Shown one piece after another: positions 40,542 through 51,543 of a stretch of DNA of 64,000 bases. A model generated the notes under the pieces. It saw nothing but the letters and a program-made list of their open reading frames with translations, had not been told where the DNA came from and did not search any database. A program made the translations under genes and the position numbers. Positions within the stretch are counted from its first letter, which is position 1. The number at the start of each line of letters is the position of its first letter. The stretch is from Mucidula mucida (taxonomy: Eukaryota > Basidiomycota > Agaricomycetes > Agaricales > Physalacriaceae), in the NCBI GenBank assembly GCA_015501055.1, contig JADNYV010000061.1:1-64000 (forward strand), read 5' to 3'.

Positions 40542-41420
40542 GGGGGTGGTCCGCAAAGTTGGCAGCAAGGATAACCGCACCACTCACCACACGAGTCCAC
40601 GTCATGAGCCAGACAATCGAGAGTATGACCCTGCCTCCGTTAAAACAAGGCAAGGATGTAGATACTATGGGAATGCGATGAGAGAATTGTTACCCAGTGA
40701 TCCTCCGCGATACGTAGACTCTCCGACCTGGGATCGTTTTCAATGCGCGCTCCAGACGTTCGCTGTCATCATGCGGGGTCGATATGAAGGAGACATTGTA
40801 TAACCGAACTCGCGCTGGCTAACAGTCTGATTCATGACGAGCAGGTCAGTAAGATTCAGGGGGTTATCGGCCGGTAAGTCCGTGAAACTAGGGTTTGGCT
40901 TGGGGCTTAGGTCTACGGTAAATGCCGACCGCCATATCTGCCTCGAACAGAACAATAACGAGCCTCGTGGTCATGATGGAGACTCCAAGCATACTGTGTG
41001 ATAAGCATGAGCCATAACCCTACAATTGTATGAGCAGGATCTGCATTAGTGGAACTCCCCCACTCTTGTTCGCCTCACTATCAGCCCAACGGTCATCAAG
41101 CATCATCATGGGCCTCAAATGGTCTCTGCTGTACAGTGTATCTCAATGGTTCCCAAGGACCTCGGTTGTCGACAGTCGACTTGTTGGTTGGGGCGCTTTC
41201 AGTCTCTCAGCCATTTCGTAACCCCCTTGCTTACTTAAGGGTACCCACTGGATTTTAAGGCACGTCAGGCCGGGAGTCCCCTGGTAAGGTTAAAGGGCAA
41301 AGAAGAAAGAGAGTCTTACAATACTTATACCGTACCACATGAGCGTTATCAGAAGGGTTCATAGACGTCGCCTTCAACCAATAAATCGGCATTCCATATC
41401 TGAACAATCAACAAGTTCTG
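40542..41420. other. Intergenic stretch with no recognisable gene
   Basis: About 880 bp between the Ngaro-like element and the 3' end of the mitoribosomal gene. Only short motif-free frames. Confidence 0.5.
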
Positions 41421-43251
41421 CTACGGATCTTCTTCTAGCTCATCTTCCATATCCTCCTGCGCCTCCTCCAGCTCCTCTGCCGTCATATTCGCCAACTCCC
41501 TCTCAATCTCCTTCTCCATCTCCGGGTCCAAGTTCGCCATCGCCTTAATCGGACCAACCAAATGCTCAGGGAACGCCGGGTGCTGCATAATACGCGCCAC
41601 CTTCTCGTCCAGGTCGTCGTCCTCGTCCTCCTCAATCTCATAGGCCGGGTCATCCTCAGCCATAACCTGCTGGTAGCGCGCGGACACCTTTTCCCAGTCG
41701 AGCACGTTCCAGAACTTTTGCATCCACTGCTCCTGGCCCCATACGCCGTACCCCGCGCTCAGCCACGCGTGCTCGTGCACCGGGACGCAGAAGAGCGGCC
41801 ACACGACCGCGTCGTCGTCCGCTAAATACTCCGCGTCGTCTTCCTCCTCGGTGTTGTCCGCGTTGAGCGTGGTGTCGTACGGCGTCTGCGGGTTGCTCTT
41901 GAATTTTTCGAGCAGGAGGTTGGGACCCAGGATGCTGCGGCTGGCGGAGGTGTGGAACTCTCGTGGCGCACCGGGAGGCTTGGGGTTGGAGGAGGGAAGA
42001 GGAGAGGGAGGTTCAGTCTCGAATACGGTAGCTTGGACTGCTTTGATGAGGTTTTCGACTTGGAGCAACCGCTCTCGTTTGAGGGGATCCATAAAGCGCA
42101 AATTGTCCCGCGTAGGCGCGACGTTTTTATGCTGAATCTTTTTCAATTCATCGTAGACGTCGACTGTGGCTGAACGGGGAGCAGTCATGGTCGATGTGTC
42201 GTCTTCATCCAAGTCGTCCACAAATCCGTTTTCCTCCTCTTTCAGCATCTTCGCCACGTCCTCGATTTTAATACGCCATTCTGGATGCGCGAAAATCCAT
42301 GCATCGCGGAGGGCCAGCAGCCGGGGCGCGTCGGCGAACAATTGAGCTACGTCTGAGAATTGACTCGCGACGTCGGGGGGTAACGGCTTGTCCTTGAGTA
42401 AAGACTGCAGCTCCTGCATCTCTGCCGCATATCCTTTTTCAAGGTTCTGCCACGTTGAACGGGCGAGAGGTCTAGGCACGGGGTCGGAGGGGTCGTTCAT
42501 CGGAGGGCCTATATATCGACGCCCGCGGATGAGAGCAGAACCGCGACCAAAGGTTGGCACAACGGCAAGATGACCTTTGTGGTTGGCAACCAACCAGACA
42601 TGGCCGCCGGAGAAGACACCCAGAGACGCTGCGGAGAGGGAAGATTTGAGTTGCCCGAGACTACCATAGTCTTCATTGATTCTGCTGAGTAGCGCGTGGT
42701 CAATTTTGTCCTGGTGATTACGCGCTTTATCCTGCAGTGGTTTCTAAAAGACGCGTCAACGTGAATAGCGAAAATACAAGAAGGGGGGAGCACATACCAA
42801 ATTAGATAGGAAAAAGTGATTATTAAGGACAAGGATGCTCCACTTGGACAGAGAGACGTGATCTGGCTCTCGCACGTCCACTTCCTCCGGGTCGTCCTCC
42901 ACAACCTCAAAAGGGTACACGGCCGGGTCGTACGAGTCAGTCTCCACCAGGCCTGCTGCCCGCGAGGCGTACAAAACAGTGTCCACTATTCCCTTGCCCG
43001 CATATTCGGTCCCTGTGGAAAGGTTAAGCGCGTCACAAGGCGAAAAAATTTGACTCACGTCGAGTCTCGTCGTTTATGCGCTGTATTAGAGTACCCTGGT
43101 AGTCGACCGCGACAACCTTGAGGGCAGCGGGTGGTAAGAAGTCGCCTAGCCCTCCTTCAACGGGATAAGGGAGCGGCAGGTGTACATTTCGAGCAAAAAG
43201 CGCGCCGTGTCGCGTATAATAGCGCGGCGTCCGGGCGCATAAGCGGAGCAT
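41421..43251 (-). CDS. Mitochondrial small ribosomal subunit protein with superoxide-dismutase fold (mS42/mS43 type)
   Basis: Three exons, 43251-43059, 43012-42798 and 42743-41421, give 576 residues. Introns are 46 bp (GTGAGT...CCACAG) and 54 bp (GTATGT...TTTTAG). The N-terminus is Arg-rich without acids (MLRLCARTPRYYTRHG), fitting a mitochondrial presequence. LPYPVEGGLGDFLPPAALKVV is followed by LNNHFFLSNL and YGSLGQLKSSLSAASLGVFSGGHVWLV, the degenerate Fe/Mn-SOD domain of Mrp1/Rsm26-type ribosomal proteins without a full metal site. A long acidic C-terminal extension follows, with a second SOD-like stretch (AWLSAGYGVWGQEQWMQKFWNVLDW). Likely function is in the mitoribosome small subunit, not superoxide dismutation. 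Confidence 0.78.
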
Positions 43252-43462
43252 GCCAATGGCGGAGAAGGAACTTTTCAATTTGTTCAGGGTACAAATTGTT
43301 TGGCAAAACCGTCCACGTCAAATGATGTAGGGTTAGGGTTCAGTGAGGTCGGAAAGCAACTTGATTCTTGAATAATGTTCGATGAGACGTGTTAAATGTC
43401 AGAAGATTGAAGGCATGATTTGTCTTCTTGTAACAATTGGAAAGTCGTGGTGCCAGGTACTT

Positions 43463-43774
43463 GGGTGAGCGTGAACAGAATTTGATGAATGACTTTAGGA
43501 CAAACCATGGGCAAGCCTATGTAGATATCCCAGTCAGTGATGGTCAAATGAATTGGCATAATGGTAGTTGAATGGATATATGCTGTGAAGAGAACAAGGG
43601 TTGAATATATGCGCACCTTAGGGTGAGCTTGAAGAGAATGTGATGAATGGGTACAGGACAAATCATGAGCAAGCCTAGGTATCTCAGTCAGTGGCAGTCA
43701 GATGAACTGACCTAATGGTAGCTGAGCGGATATATGCTATGAAGAGAACAAGGCTTGAAGATATGCGCACCTTA
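43463..43774. repeat. Two-unit tandem duplication (158 and 154 bp)
   Basis: Unit 43463-43620 and unit 43621-43774 both start GGGTGAGC and end GCGCACCTTA. They share blocks such as GATATATGCT and GAAGAGAACAAGG. Moderately diverged. Confidence 0.75.
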
Positions 43775-44977
43775 CCGAGACCCACCGATGAATGAGCATT
43801 AGTGTCGATGATCCTAAATTATTAATCTTTAGATCAGGTAGCGGGGTGATGGAGGAATATGGCAGCGAAAGTTTTCTTCCGAGCTTTTGTAGCAGTAGAG
43901 TGCGAAGCCAGTGAGGTGAAGACCTTCGTGGTCGCTATACCGGAGGCAGGGTATAGGATCAGGTCTTGGACGTGGGCCGACTGCTTATGGAAAGGCCCTA
44001 GGCGGGTTCATACGCGTAGAAACATTTCGAGGAGGAATGCCTTCAGACAGCTGCAGAGCGTCAAGTTTCAATGAGGAGGAAATAACAATGGACATCTCAC
44101 CGGGATGCGAAGCAGACTGTATGCGTCCAGGGTATATATCTCGGTGTGCCCAGAACCGTCGCAGGAAGTGGTCGCGCGTACCCGTACAACGCCAGGTTCC
44201 CTAATCGTGTTACATCCATGGCGAGACGATAATTTGAGGACTTGGGTCGGACGAAGATACAGAATCGTCAGTATTCCTTCAAGCTACGCCTTGGCGTCGA
44301 CGTGGGCGATATGTAAGACGATACCACGTCTCGCAACAGCGAGCACGGGCCTGACTTCGCCCAGCAGACGCGCCGTTACGATAAAATGCCAGCGGAGTCG
44401 ATCCAATCGTTATTGTAGCGCGTCATTCGAAATCATCCGGCGCGTCAATGTCGGAAGACAGGTGTCGGAGACGCAGCCAGGTTCCTAGATCAGACGCGCC
44501 TAGTGGTGCAATCGATAGCGGAAGGGCGTTGGTGGTACTTGGATGGGTAGATGGACGCGGAAAGCAAGGAGCGATGCGCGTAGTGCCTCTGATCATGTGG
44601 TCTTAATCAGACCAATTTGGGATTACTTAGCTTGCTCTTGGAGTAGTACAAGTCGAATGCTCGCGCTTCTCGATTTTCCTCATGTATGCATGGTTTCAGG
44701 CTATATAACCTTTCTTGCGATTGTATCCGAGTCCTCGAGATACTTACTTCAGAATTAACAGACACGTCTTGAGCATTGAGGACGCCTAGTACTTACGTAG
44801 CCGCATACATAGCGCGCGAGAAACCACCACGTCGAAGACCAAGGCCTTTGCATCCCAATAAATTTGATCAGTGAATAATTGTGTTTCAGAGTAGAAGAAT
44901 TCGAGCAGAATTCACAAAAAATTCACCTCGGATTCAGCGCAGGATTCAGTCTCGGTGAAAAGTATCAGCTTCACTAA

Positions 44978-45051
44978 TACGACTGGCCTGAGTCGAACAG
45001 ATATACATTACGTATGCTTGCAAATGTGCTTTACCGCTAAGCTACAGTCGT
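44978..45051 (-). tRNA. tRNA-like sequence, possibly a degenerate tRNA-Cys(GCA) or SINE head
   Basis: Read on the minus strand: 7-bp acceptor stem ACGACTG/CAGTCGT, TA, 4-bp D stem GCTT/AAGC with loop AGCGGTA, A box TAGCTTAGCGG, a B-box-like GTTCGACTC, and T stem CTG/CAG. TTGCAAG in the anticodon region would give GCA (Cys), but the anticodon arm needs a 13-nt loop and the discriminator is A rather than the usual U of tRNA-Cys. It is therefore probably a decayed tRNA or tRNA-derived SINE head. Confidence 0.4.
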
Positions 45052-45465
45052 TGTCCCTGACTTCACTGATATCTACCACTTTAACGTTCCTCTCTAGTTC
45101 CTCTCGAGCAAATTTTGATCGAGCCAGCAGGAGAATCGCCACCGTTGATGTGACGTTTCGAGCGCTCAACATTCCTGAGGTGTGAGACTGTCAGCCCGTG
45201 TACAATTTGCGATAAGTATGCGCCCGGCGACGTCGTAGGATCGCAAAATTTCTGTAATTTGCAGAATGACAAAAGACGCCGAGAGGTGTTATTCCAAGCT
45301 ACGGAGATGAAACATATGGACGAGAATGCAATATTGTGATTTGAATAAGATATGGTCAAAAGTATTGTAAAAGTATAGCAGCATCAGAAATCAGCAGGGT
45401 GAGATCACTACGAGTGATACACGCACGATCGAAAACAGTCTCGCCAGGCTCTCTTCTCAACCACC

Positions 45466-47970
45466 ATGTCTACTCCGCCAGTGCCGCCTGAACCAGTTTC
45501 GCCGCCCAATTCGGGCAGCGTACGGCGGCATCACACGATCTCGGCAGCGAGCAGGTCAGCTCGTGGCTCTGCGAGAGACGCTATATCAGAGGAGGGACAG
45601 AATCCCGATCTATGGAACGAAGACGAGGTGGTCGGCGAAGAATGGGTCGGCGGTGTCGGTGCGGTCGGCGAAAAGAGCTCGTTGCACCGCCAAGCGTCGT
45701 TGCCGACGAGATATCATCGAGGTGCGTGATCGTCGTCGTCTGCGATGTCAACTGGTCTCCGTCTGCTGGTCTCAGTCTGACATTTCTTTTCTGATAGCTT
45801 TCCAAAATCAGGGCGCCAAGTCCGGGACTTTGACTCCCAAAACGCTTAATAGCCTCACCGCGATTGCTGGCCATGAAGGCGATGAAGAGGAATGGGAACG
45901 CGAAATCGGTGGCTACAGTGTCCATGAGGAAGAGGTGAACCTCATCGTAATCCATTACGCCAGTTACTGAGACAATCGCCAGGCATCTCCGGGCGGAGAT
46001 GCACCAGCGGCCATGGAAAATGCCAACTCTTACGCTACAAGCTCGTCCCCACCGCCTGCAGGCTCTGGCGTCCGTCGCCACGTATCGTTGACCTACGGTG
46101 CCCAAGGCGCCGGCGCAACACGGCCGAAGATGGCTTCGTCGGGTCTGAAACGCTCTGGAACCCTCCAAACCCCGATGCCCGTCCATCCTCCTCCCTCTCA
46201 GGAAGCCATTGCAGCTGCTGAAGAGGAAGAATACACATACGACGATCCAGCCAATTATGAGGAGGAATACTACGGGAAACAATACGGCGGTCCAACAAGC
46301 CCCGTCGGCCGGTCCTCCCCGTGGAATAACGGTAACAACGATTGGCGAAACCAGGCCTCTGGGAACGCCGCTATTGACGACGTGCAGCGCGCGTTGTCCG
46401 CCTTGGAACTCAACAATGCCGGAGCGCAGGTCTATACGCCCAATTATCAAACTGGCGGCCAAAGTGCCCACCCACCGCGGTTCAATCCCGCTTATCCGCC
46501 GCCTAATCAGGCTCCCGGAATGCGTAGCAACAACGGCGCCGGACGTGGCAATAATGGTGGGAAACTGCAGCTGGTAACCGAGGCTGATGGTCGTAAGACG
46601 CCTGTTTACTCACAGGGTGGCGGACAGCCCCAGACGACCGCTGCCACTGGATGGGACCAGAAAGACCGCTTGCTGACGGGCCGGTCGTCGAATCCCAACT
46701 TGCAGCAAGGCTACCACAGCAAGTCCTCGAGCGGCTCGGGTGCCTCGGTACCCAATGTCCCGCCTCTTCCCGCTCAGTATCTGCAGCAGCAACGGCCCGG
46801 CCTTGGAGTTATGACAAACAACCTTTCGGGGCAGGCACGCACTGCGACCGGTCAGACGCCTACTCAGGCGTTTGCCAATACGCCTATCGATGTCCCATCT
46901 TTGATCGCGACTAAAGGATACAATCCAGCAACGTTTGACACGAGGCCGACTTTCGTAAGTCAATTGAATGCTAAATCAACATTGCTAACGACTATCTCTA
47001 GGCTCGTTTCTTCGTCATCAAGTCTTATACCGAAGACGACGTGCACAAATCACTCAAGTACGAGATCTGGAGTTCGACCGATCCTGGAAACAAAAGGCTG
47101 GATAAGGCTTTCAAGGAAGTTGCAGGGCGAGGACCTATTTACTTATTCTTCAGCGTTAACGCCAGGTATTGCACGTTCGCATGTCTACAGGTCATTAGCT
47201 AACCGTTCGAAAGTGGCCATTTCTGTGGCATGGCGGAGATGCTTACACCGGTATGTCGCTATGTGTCTCTTGGTCTGGATGACACTCATCCCCTTCCAAG
47301 GTCGATTATTCACGAAGTAGCACGGTGTGGGCGTCCGACAAGTGGAAGGGTGTCTTCAAAGTGCGCTGGATTTTCGTTCGAGACATTCCAAATGTCAATC
47401 TACGACACATCAAGCTCAAGTTAGTATATCGCACTGAAACTAAACTCCCGCTTAATATTTTGATTGCAGTAACACGCAGGAGCGCAAGCCTGTGACCAAC
47501 TCTCGTGATACGCAAGAGCTACTTCCGGACGCTGGACAAGAGATGTTGAGAATCTTCCATTCCCATCCTGCCAGGACGTCTCTGCTGCAAGACTTTGCGT
47601 TCTACGAGGTAAAGTCTTCGATGTTCCATGCCATCTTCGATTCTCACTCTCACAGCTGCAAGCAATGCAAAAGATGCAAGGCCAATCTGGACCGGCGTCC
47701 CCGATTGCAAACCCCAGCGGGATGAACTCGCCGCCACTGCAGAGTATGTCTCCGGTTCCGCAAGCACAGCAGGCCCAATTCGGGAACCCGAATGCATTGG
47801 CGTACCAGATGCCACAAATGACGCCGATGATGCAGATGCAGATGATGGGGATGAACATGGGCATGGGGGTGCCGAACGTGAACGCGATGCAGCAGAGCGT
47901 GATGCGCCATCCTAGTCCGGGCCCGCCACAAGGACAGCAGGGCCAGTTCATGGGTATGCAAGGCTTCTGA
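45466..47970 (+). CDS. YTH-domain RNA-binding protein (m6A reader, YTHDF/Pho92 type), 712 aa
   Basis: Eight exons: 45466-45721, 45798-45934, 45983-46954, 47002-47165, 47214-47250, 47301-47419, 47470-47608, 47656-47970. All introns are GT-AG and the total is 713 codons with stop. The N-terminal two-thirds is disordered and rich in Asn/Gln/Pro/Ser/Gly, as in cytoplasmic YTHDF proteins. The YTH domain spans about residues 455-620: [25 protein letters not shown] (first cage Trp), [34 protein letters not shown] (the other two cage Trps), and [14 protein letters not shown]. It binds N6-methyladenosine in RNA and affects mRNA fate. The C-terminal tail is Met/Gln-rich ([15 protein letters not shown]). 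Intact single-copy gene. Confidence 0.93.
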
Positions 47971-48959
47971 TGAAAAGGCTCTGGCCACCTTCCCATTCAC
48001 GCACTGGATTGCATAGAGATTACGACCTTTCCTTCTCGATTCCAACGCCACTTTTTCTTGACCCGTCTTGTACCACCAACACTACCATCCCAGCCGCAGC
48101 TAATGTTCGTGTTATCTAGCTCATGATCCATGTTTTCCCGCTCTAGTTCTATTCCCTATTTCGACGCCCGCATGTCACATTCTTACTAGTTTCCCAGTTA
48201 TTACAGCACGGACGGTGAATGGACGAGGACCTTCCGCTTATTCGCTATCTTGTCATGTACTTGCTCTACAATTGGTATCGTACATATGTATTACATGCAG
48301 TGTTTCTATTTTGTTCACTTGTTAATGTACAATGAATGGTTTCTTGATTTTGGTGGAGTGGGTGGAAGGGAGAGGCAGGTGTGGCGGCGCTAAATCCTGC
48401 ACTTTGAGATTTCGTGCGACTTACTCAAATCCTTTTGACTGATATACCCTGATAGAAATGGCGTCGTACCTGCGCGTTGGCATGCCGGACTGGACCAATA
48501 TGGTCACATGGTCGCAAGTGACTTTGGTTTGTTACTATTATGATCCCATCTGGGCTTCGCATTCTCGTATTCATCCTTGTACTTTTGAGTCCCATTATGC
48601 GCGTGTGATCCAGTATCTTATCTGCTTCGTCTCACTAAAGTTATACGCCGTTGTCAAGTTGTACCTTATCGTTTCTATCGACGCTACTCAATCGTGGCGT
48701 CTGCAAGTACTCTAACGAACGCTGTTAACTACTTGATCGTGAGTTTTAGTCTTGTATATTCACGCCGACGTTTATAGTACTTATCACATAGACTATGGTG
48801 CTATTTGCTGGTAAGTGGTCACCTTGCTTGTGGACTTGCTAGTGAACTATGTTAAGGATCGGGAACTCTTGAAAAGACAGTTGAGGCTCTCCCGTCTTCT
48901 CGGGAAGGACGTGTGCTCTCGTCTCCTCTATATACTAATCGTTCCTTGGATGTTCGACG
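47971..48959. other. 3' region of the YTH gene and intergenic sequence
   Basis: T/C-rich sequence without open frames of note. No gene recognised. Confidence 0.45.
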
Positions 48960-49930
48960 TGAAATTTACTAGCACTGCTCGTAAGTCAATATATCGACAT
49001 CACCCAGATGTTGAGTTTGATTACCTCTCGCAGCATACGTTGGTAGAAGGTGTCATTGTCGCGACTGTAGGCTACGGTGCATACAAAGACAGTACCGACG
49101 TCCACAATCTTATTCGGACACGTCGCTGGATTCTTTCAGAGCCCCATTCTGGTGAGCATACCCTTCGCCCTCTCCCTCTTGCGAGTCCACCCCGCCAACG
49201 ACGCCGCCGGAACGCTGTCTACAGTCACCGAGCCAGGACCCTTCCGGCAAGCGATGATGAAATACTCTCTTCCGCCATAATGATATTGACCTTGCTCGTA
49301 TCCTCCCCTCGGGCCAATGTTCCACTCCTGGCCCCACTCAAGGAATTCGAAGCGCTTCTGGTAGAAGACGAGCTCCGAGCGGGGCGGGACGCTGACAGTG
49401 ATGGTCGTCGTCGCGCTCGAGGTGTCTCGGTGGTCTTGAAAGTGCGCTCGCTGTAGTCGACACCTATTGACATCCCCTCGTAGGATGCACCAAGGTTAAA
49501 GCCAGCGGTGACCTCGCTGCCCTGGGTAATGGTGAGTCCGGTTGTTGTAGGAGTACTGGTACTGCTGCGTGGCGTCGGTGTCGTTTCTCCAAGCGATGAG
49601 CTGGATCCACTGGATCCTCTCCAGGAAGCGATTGACGACGGCGTACATGGCCTCGTCGCCAGCGCTGAAGTAGATCGTTACCCGACCGGCGAAGGCGCGC
49701 GCGGTACCGGTGGCGTTGTATACGCGGTAGCCGTATAGATCGCGGGGTTCCGCGAGAGATATGACAGCGTGGGCAGTGGGCTCGACGCTCTCCTCGACAG
49801 GCTGAGTATGTTTTACACCGGGGTCGCTGACCTGTGCGGGTAGGGTCAGACTGAGAAATATCACTGTCAGTTAAATTGAAGTCGTCACTTACCGTGGACA
49901 TGGATGACTGAGAAGCCATGTTTTTAAGGA
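48960..49930 (-). repeat. Third partial copy of the arm module (aerolysin-like end)
   Basis: Same orientation as the left arm. 49005-49140 matches 32377-32540, followed by the aerolysin-like pseudogene. It lacks the F-box gene and gene X. Confidence 0.7.
49110..49919 (-). pseudogene. Aerolysin-like protein gene, broken copy B
   Basis: Start codon at 49919 (MASQSSMST), followed by an intron whose position matches that of the intact gene. The N-terminal half (49864-49530) is open and close to the intact copy. A small insertion then shifts frame in the pore-module region near 49550, and later parts are in other frames with a deletion near 49330. The TATA-like ATATAAG upstream (about 49950-49960) is kept. 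Only described here; not reconstructed. Confidence 0.65.
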
Positions 49931-50582
49931 CTGTTGGCAGTTGGCGTTACTTATATAAATCTCGCTTTTGAGCCTTCGTCGAACCAAAACTTTCATTTCT
50001 GTCTGGACCAACCATTGAGAAGTTCAATCAAATGTCGCTGTTACCACGTCAGTAGACGCATCTTCGTGGAGATCCATCCTGTGATTATCATTTTAGTAAA
50101 CATCAGGAAGTAAATCTACATACCTTCGTTTTAAGAAACGTGGTAATTCAGAGGGCGTAGCAGTAGAATTAGTACGCTGGGCACGTAGGCCATCGCGGGA
50201 AGCAGCAGATCCAGACAAGGCCTGGTCAAGGAAGCGGTCCCAGTTATAGAAGGGCTCGTACGAGAAAACTCATGGTTCTGAAGTATTGGAGAACGTTAGA
50301 CGTTCAGGACTCTTAATATTGTTCTCCGAATAGATTCGAGGGTGTTCCAGATTGCTCTGTGTGGGGACATTGACATCACCGAACGAACACTGGGTTAGAT
50401 TTGAGGCGTCTCGTGCGGCTTCGCGAAAGTTCTCGATCACGTGGACCGTAACATGTCTCCCGATTCCCCGCCTCTGAGTGCAAGATTCAACAAGATATTG
50501 GCGGATAAAATTCTCTGAATACACAAACTGTGAGCAGTTGAACAGCGTCAATACAATCGGCTTGCTTTTGGTGCTCTGGGAT
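49931..50582. other. Intergenic stretch with no recognisable gene
   Basis: An open frame on the minus strand at about 50270-50590 has no known motif and is cut by the MITE insertion site. Otherwise nothing is seen. Confidence 0.4.
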
Positions 50583-51000
50583 GTCCATTCTAGGGATGTG
50601 CGCCGTACCGTTACGGGTACGGCCGTAAGTTGCCCACCCGTATTCGGTTTACGGCCGTAAGATACGGTCCGTAACGGCCGGAACACGGCCGTAGTGTGGC
50701 GTTCAGTTATAAACATCGAGAGTTATTGACCTGTCAGTATGTAGTTAGTTTTTCTCAATGTGTGGATAAGTTGACAAGTCACCTTTGGGCCCGAAAGGAG
50801 CCTACTTCAGCCATTACCACTGAAAGACAGTCATTCCGGCAGCTTTAATGCTCAAACACTGCACCTGAAAAGTTGGTTCATGTCCTTTGATGTTTTCCGG
50901 ACAGTAAATGGGTGGTCCGGGAGGCCAAATGCACCGAGAACGTCGTTGTTCATCAACAAGATGGTCCACGTGGTAGGTGTCCCGATTGGGACAAGCCATC

Positions 51001-51529
51001 TGTTAGCGACTGACTAAGCCACGAGACTCAACCAGGTACCACAGCAAGAACTAAGGAAGAAAGTGTTTGTGTTCGTAAGACTAGGCTAGGCCAGGTGTAT
51101 AAACGAGATCGGAACTAAAGTACAATGATGCTACGCTACTGCTTATATACTAGTAAGTCTGTGTTTGGAACTCCTTGTCCATACATGTTTCCGCTAGGGT
51201 TAACTCCACGCCCTTGACCCAGTGTTGTATGCTACTAGCCCGTGAAACCATTAAATACGAGTGGTAACTGCATGTAAGTAATAATACTGAAACAACCTAT
51301 GTGTGCTACGAGCGTCGGTGGTGTGTATACAATAGGGAATCCATGAGGTATCGCATGTATGATGTCATCCATGTGTTGGGTGTGTGTCCGACATGTGTAC
51401 GGCTTCGGTAATGAAAAGGAGTATGATCGGTGACGAAACAGATATGAAACAGTCCGTTGGTTGATAAGACAAGGCCCCCGATAAGATATGATAAGATGTA
51501 AGAATGTGAAAATATGGCGATTCATAACA
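51001..51529 (-). repeat. 3' LTR of Gypsy copy 2 (529 bp)
   Basis: TGTTA...TAACA ends. It differs from the 5' LTR by about eight substitutions and two one-base indels. Confidence 0.92.
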
Positions 51530-51543
51530 TCACCCCCTCCTTA
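51530..51543 (-). promoter_or_regulatory. Polypurine tract of Gypsy copy 2
   Basis: Sense strand AAGGAGGGGGTGA directly before the 3' LTR, the expected plus-strand primer position. Confidence 0.75.

Larger units (their letters stand above)
43252..45465. other. Intergenic region with tandem repeat and tRNA-like sequence
   Basis: About 2.2 kb between the divergent mitoribosomal and YTH genes. It holds the tandem repeat at 43463-43774 and the tRNA-like sequence at 44978-45051. Open frames at 43859-44488 show no motifs. Both gene promoters must lie here. Confidence 0.45.

Noticed and set aside
45581..46471. 296-codon minus-strand open frame
   Set aside because: It is antisense to YTH exons with no motif; the plus-strand gene is well supported.
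50591..50720. CCGTA/TACGG-rich stretch as a minisatellite or regulatory array
   Set aside because: It is the palindromic terminus of the hAT-like MITE, matched in inverted form at 57605-57752.
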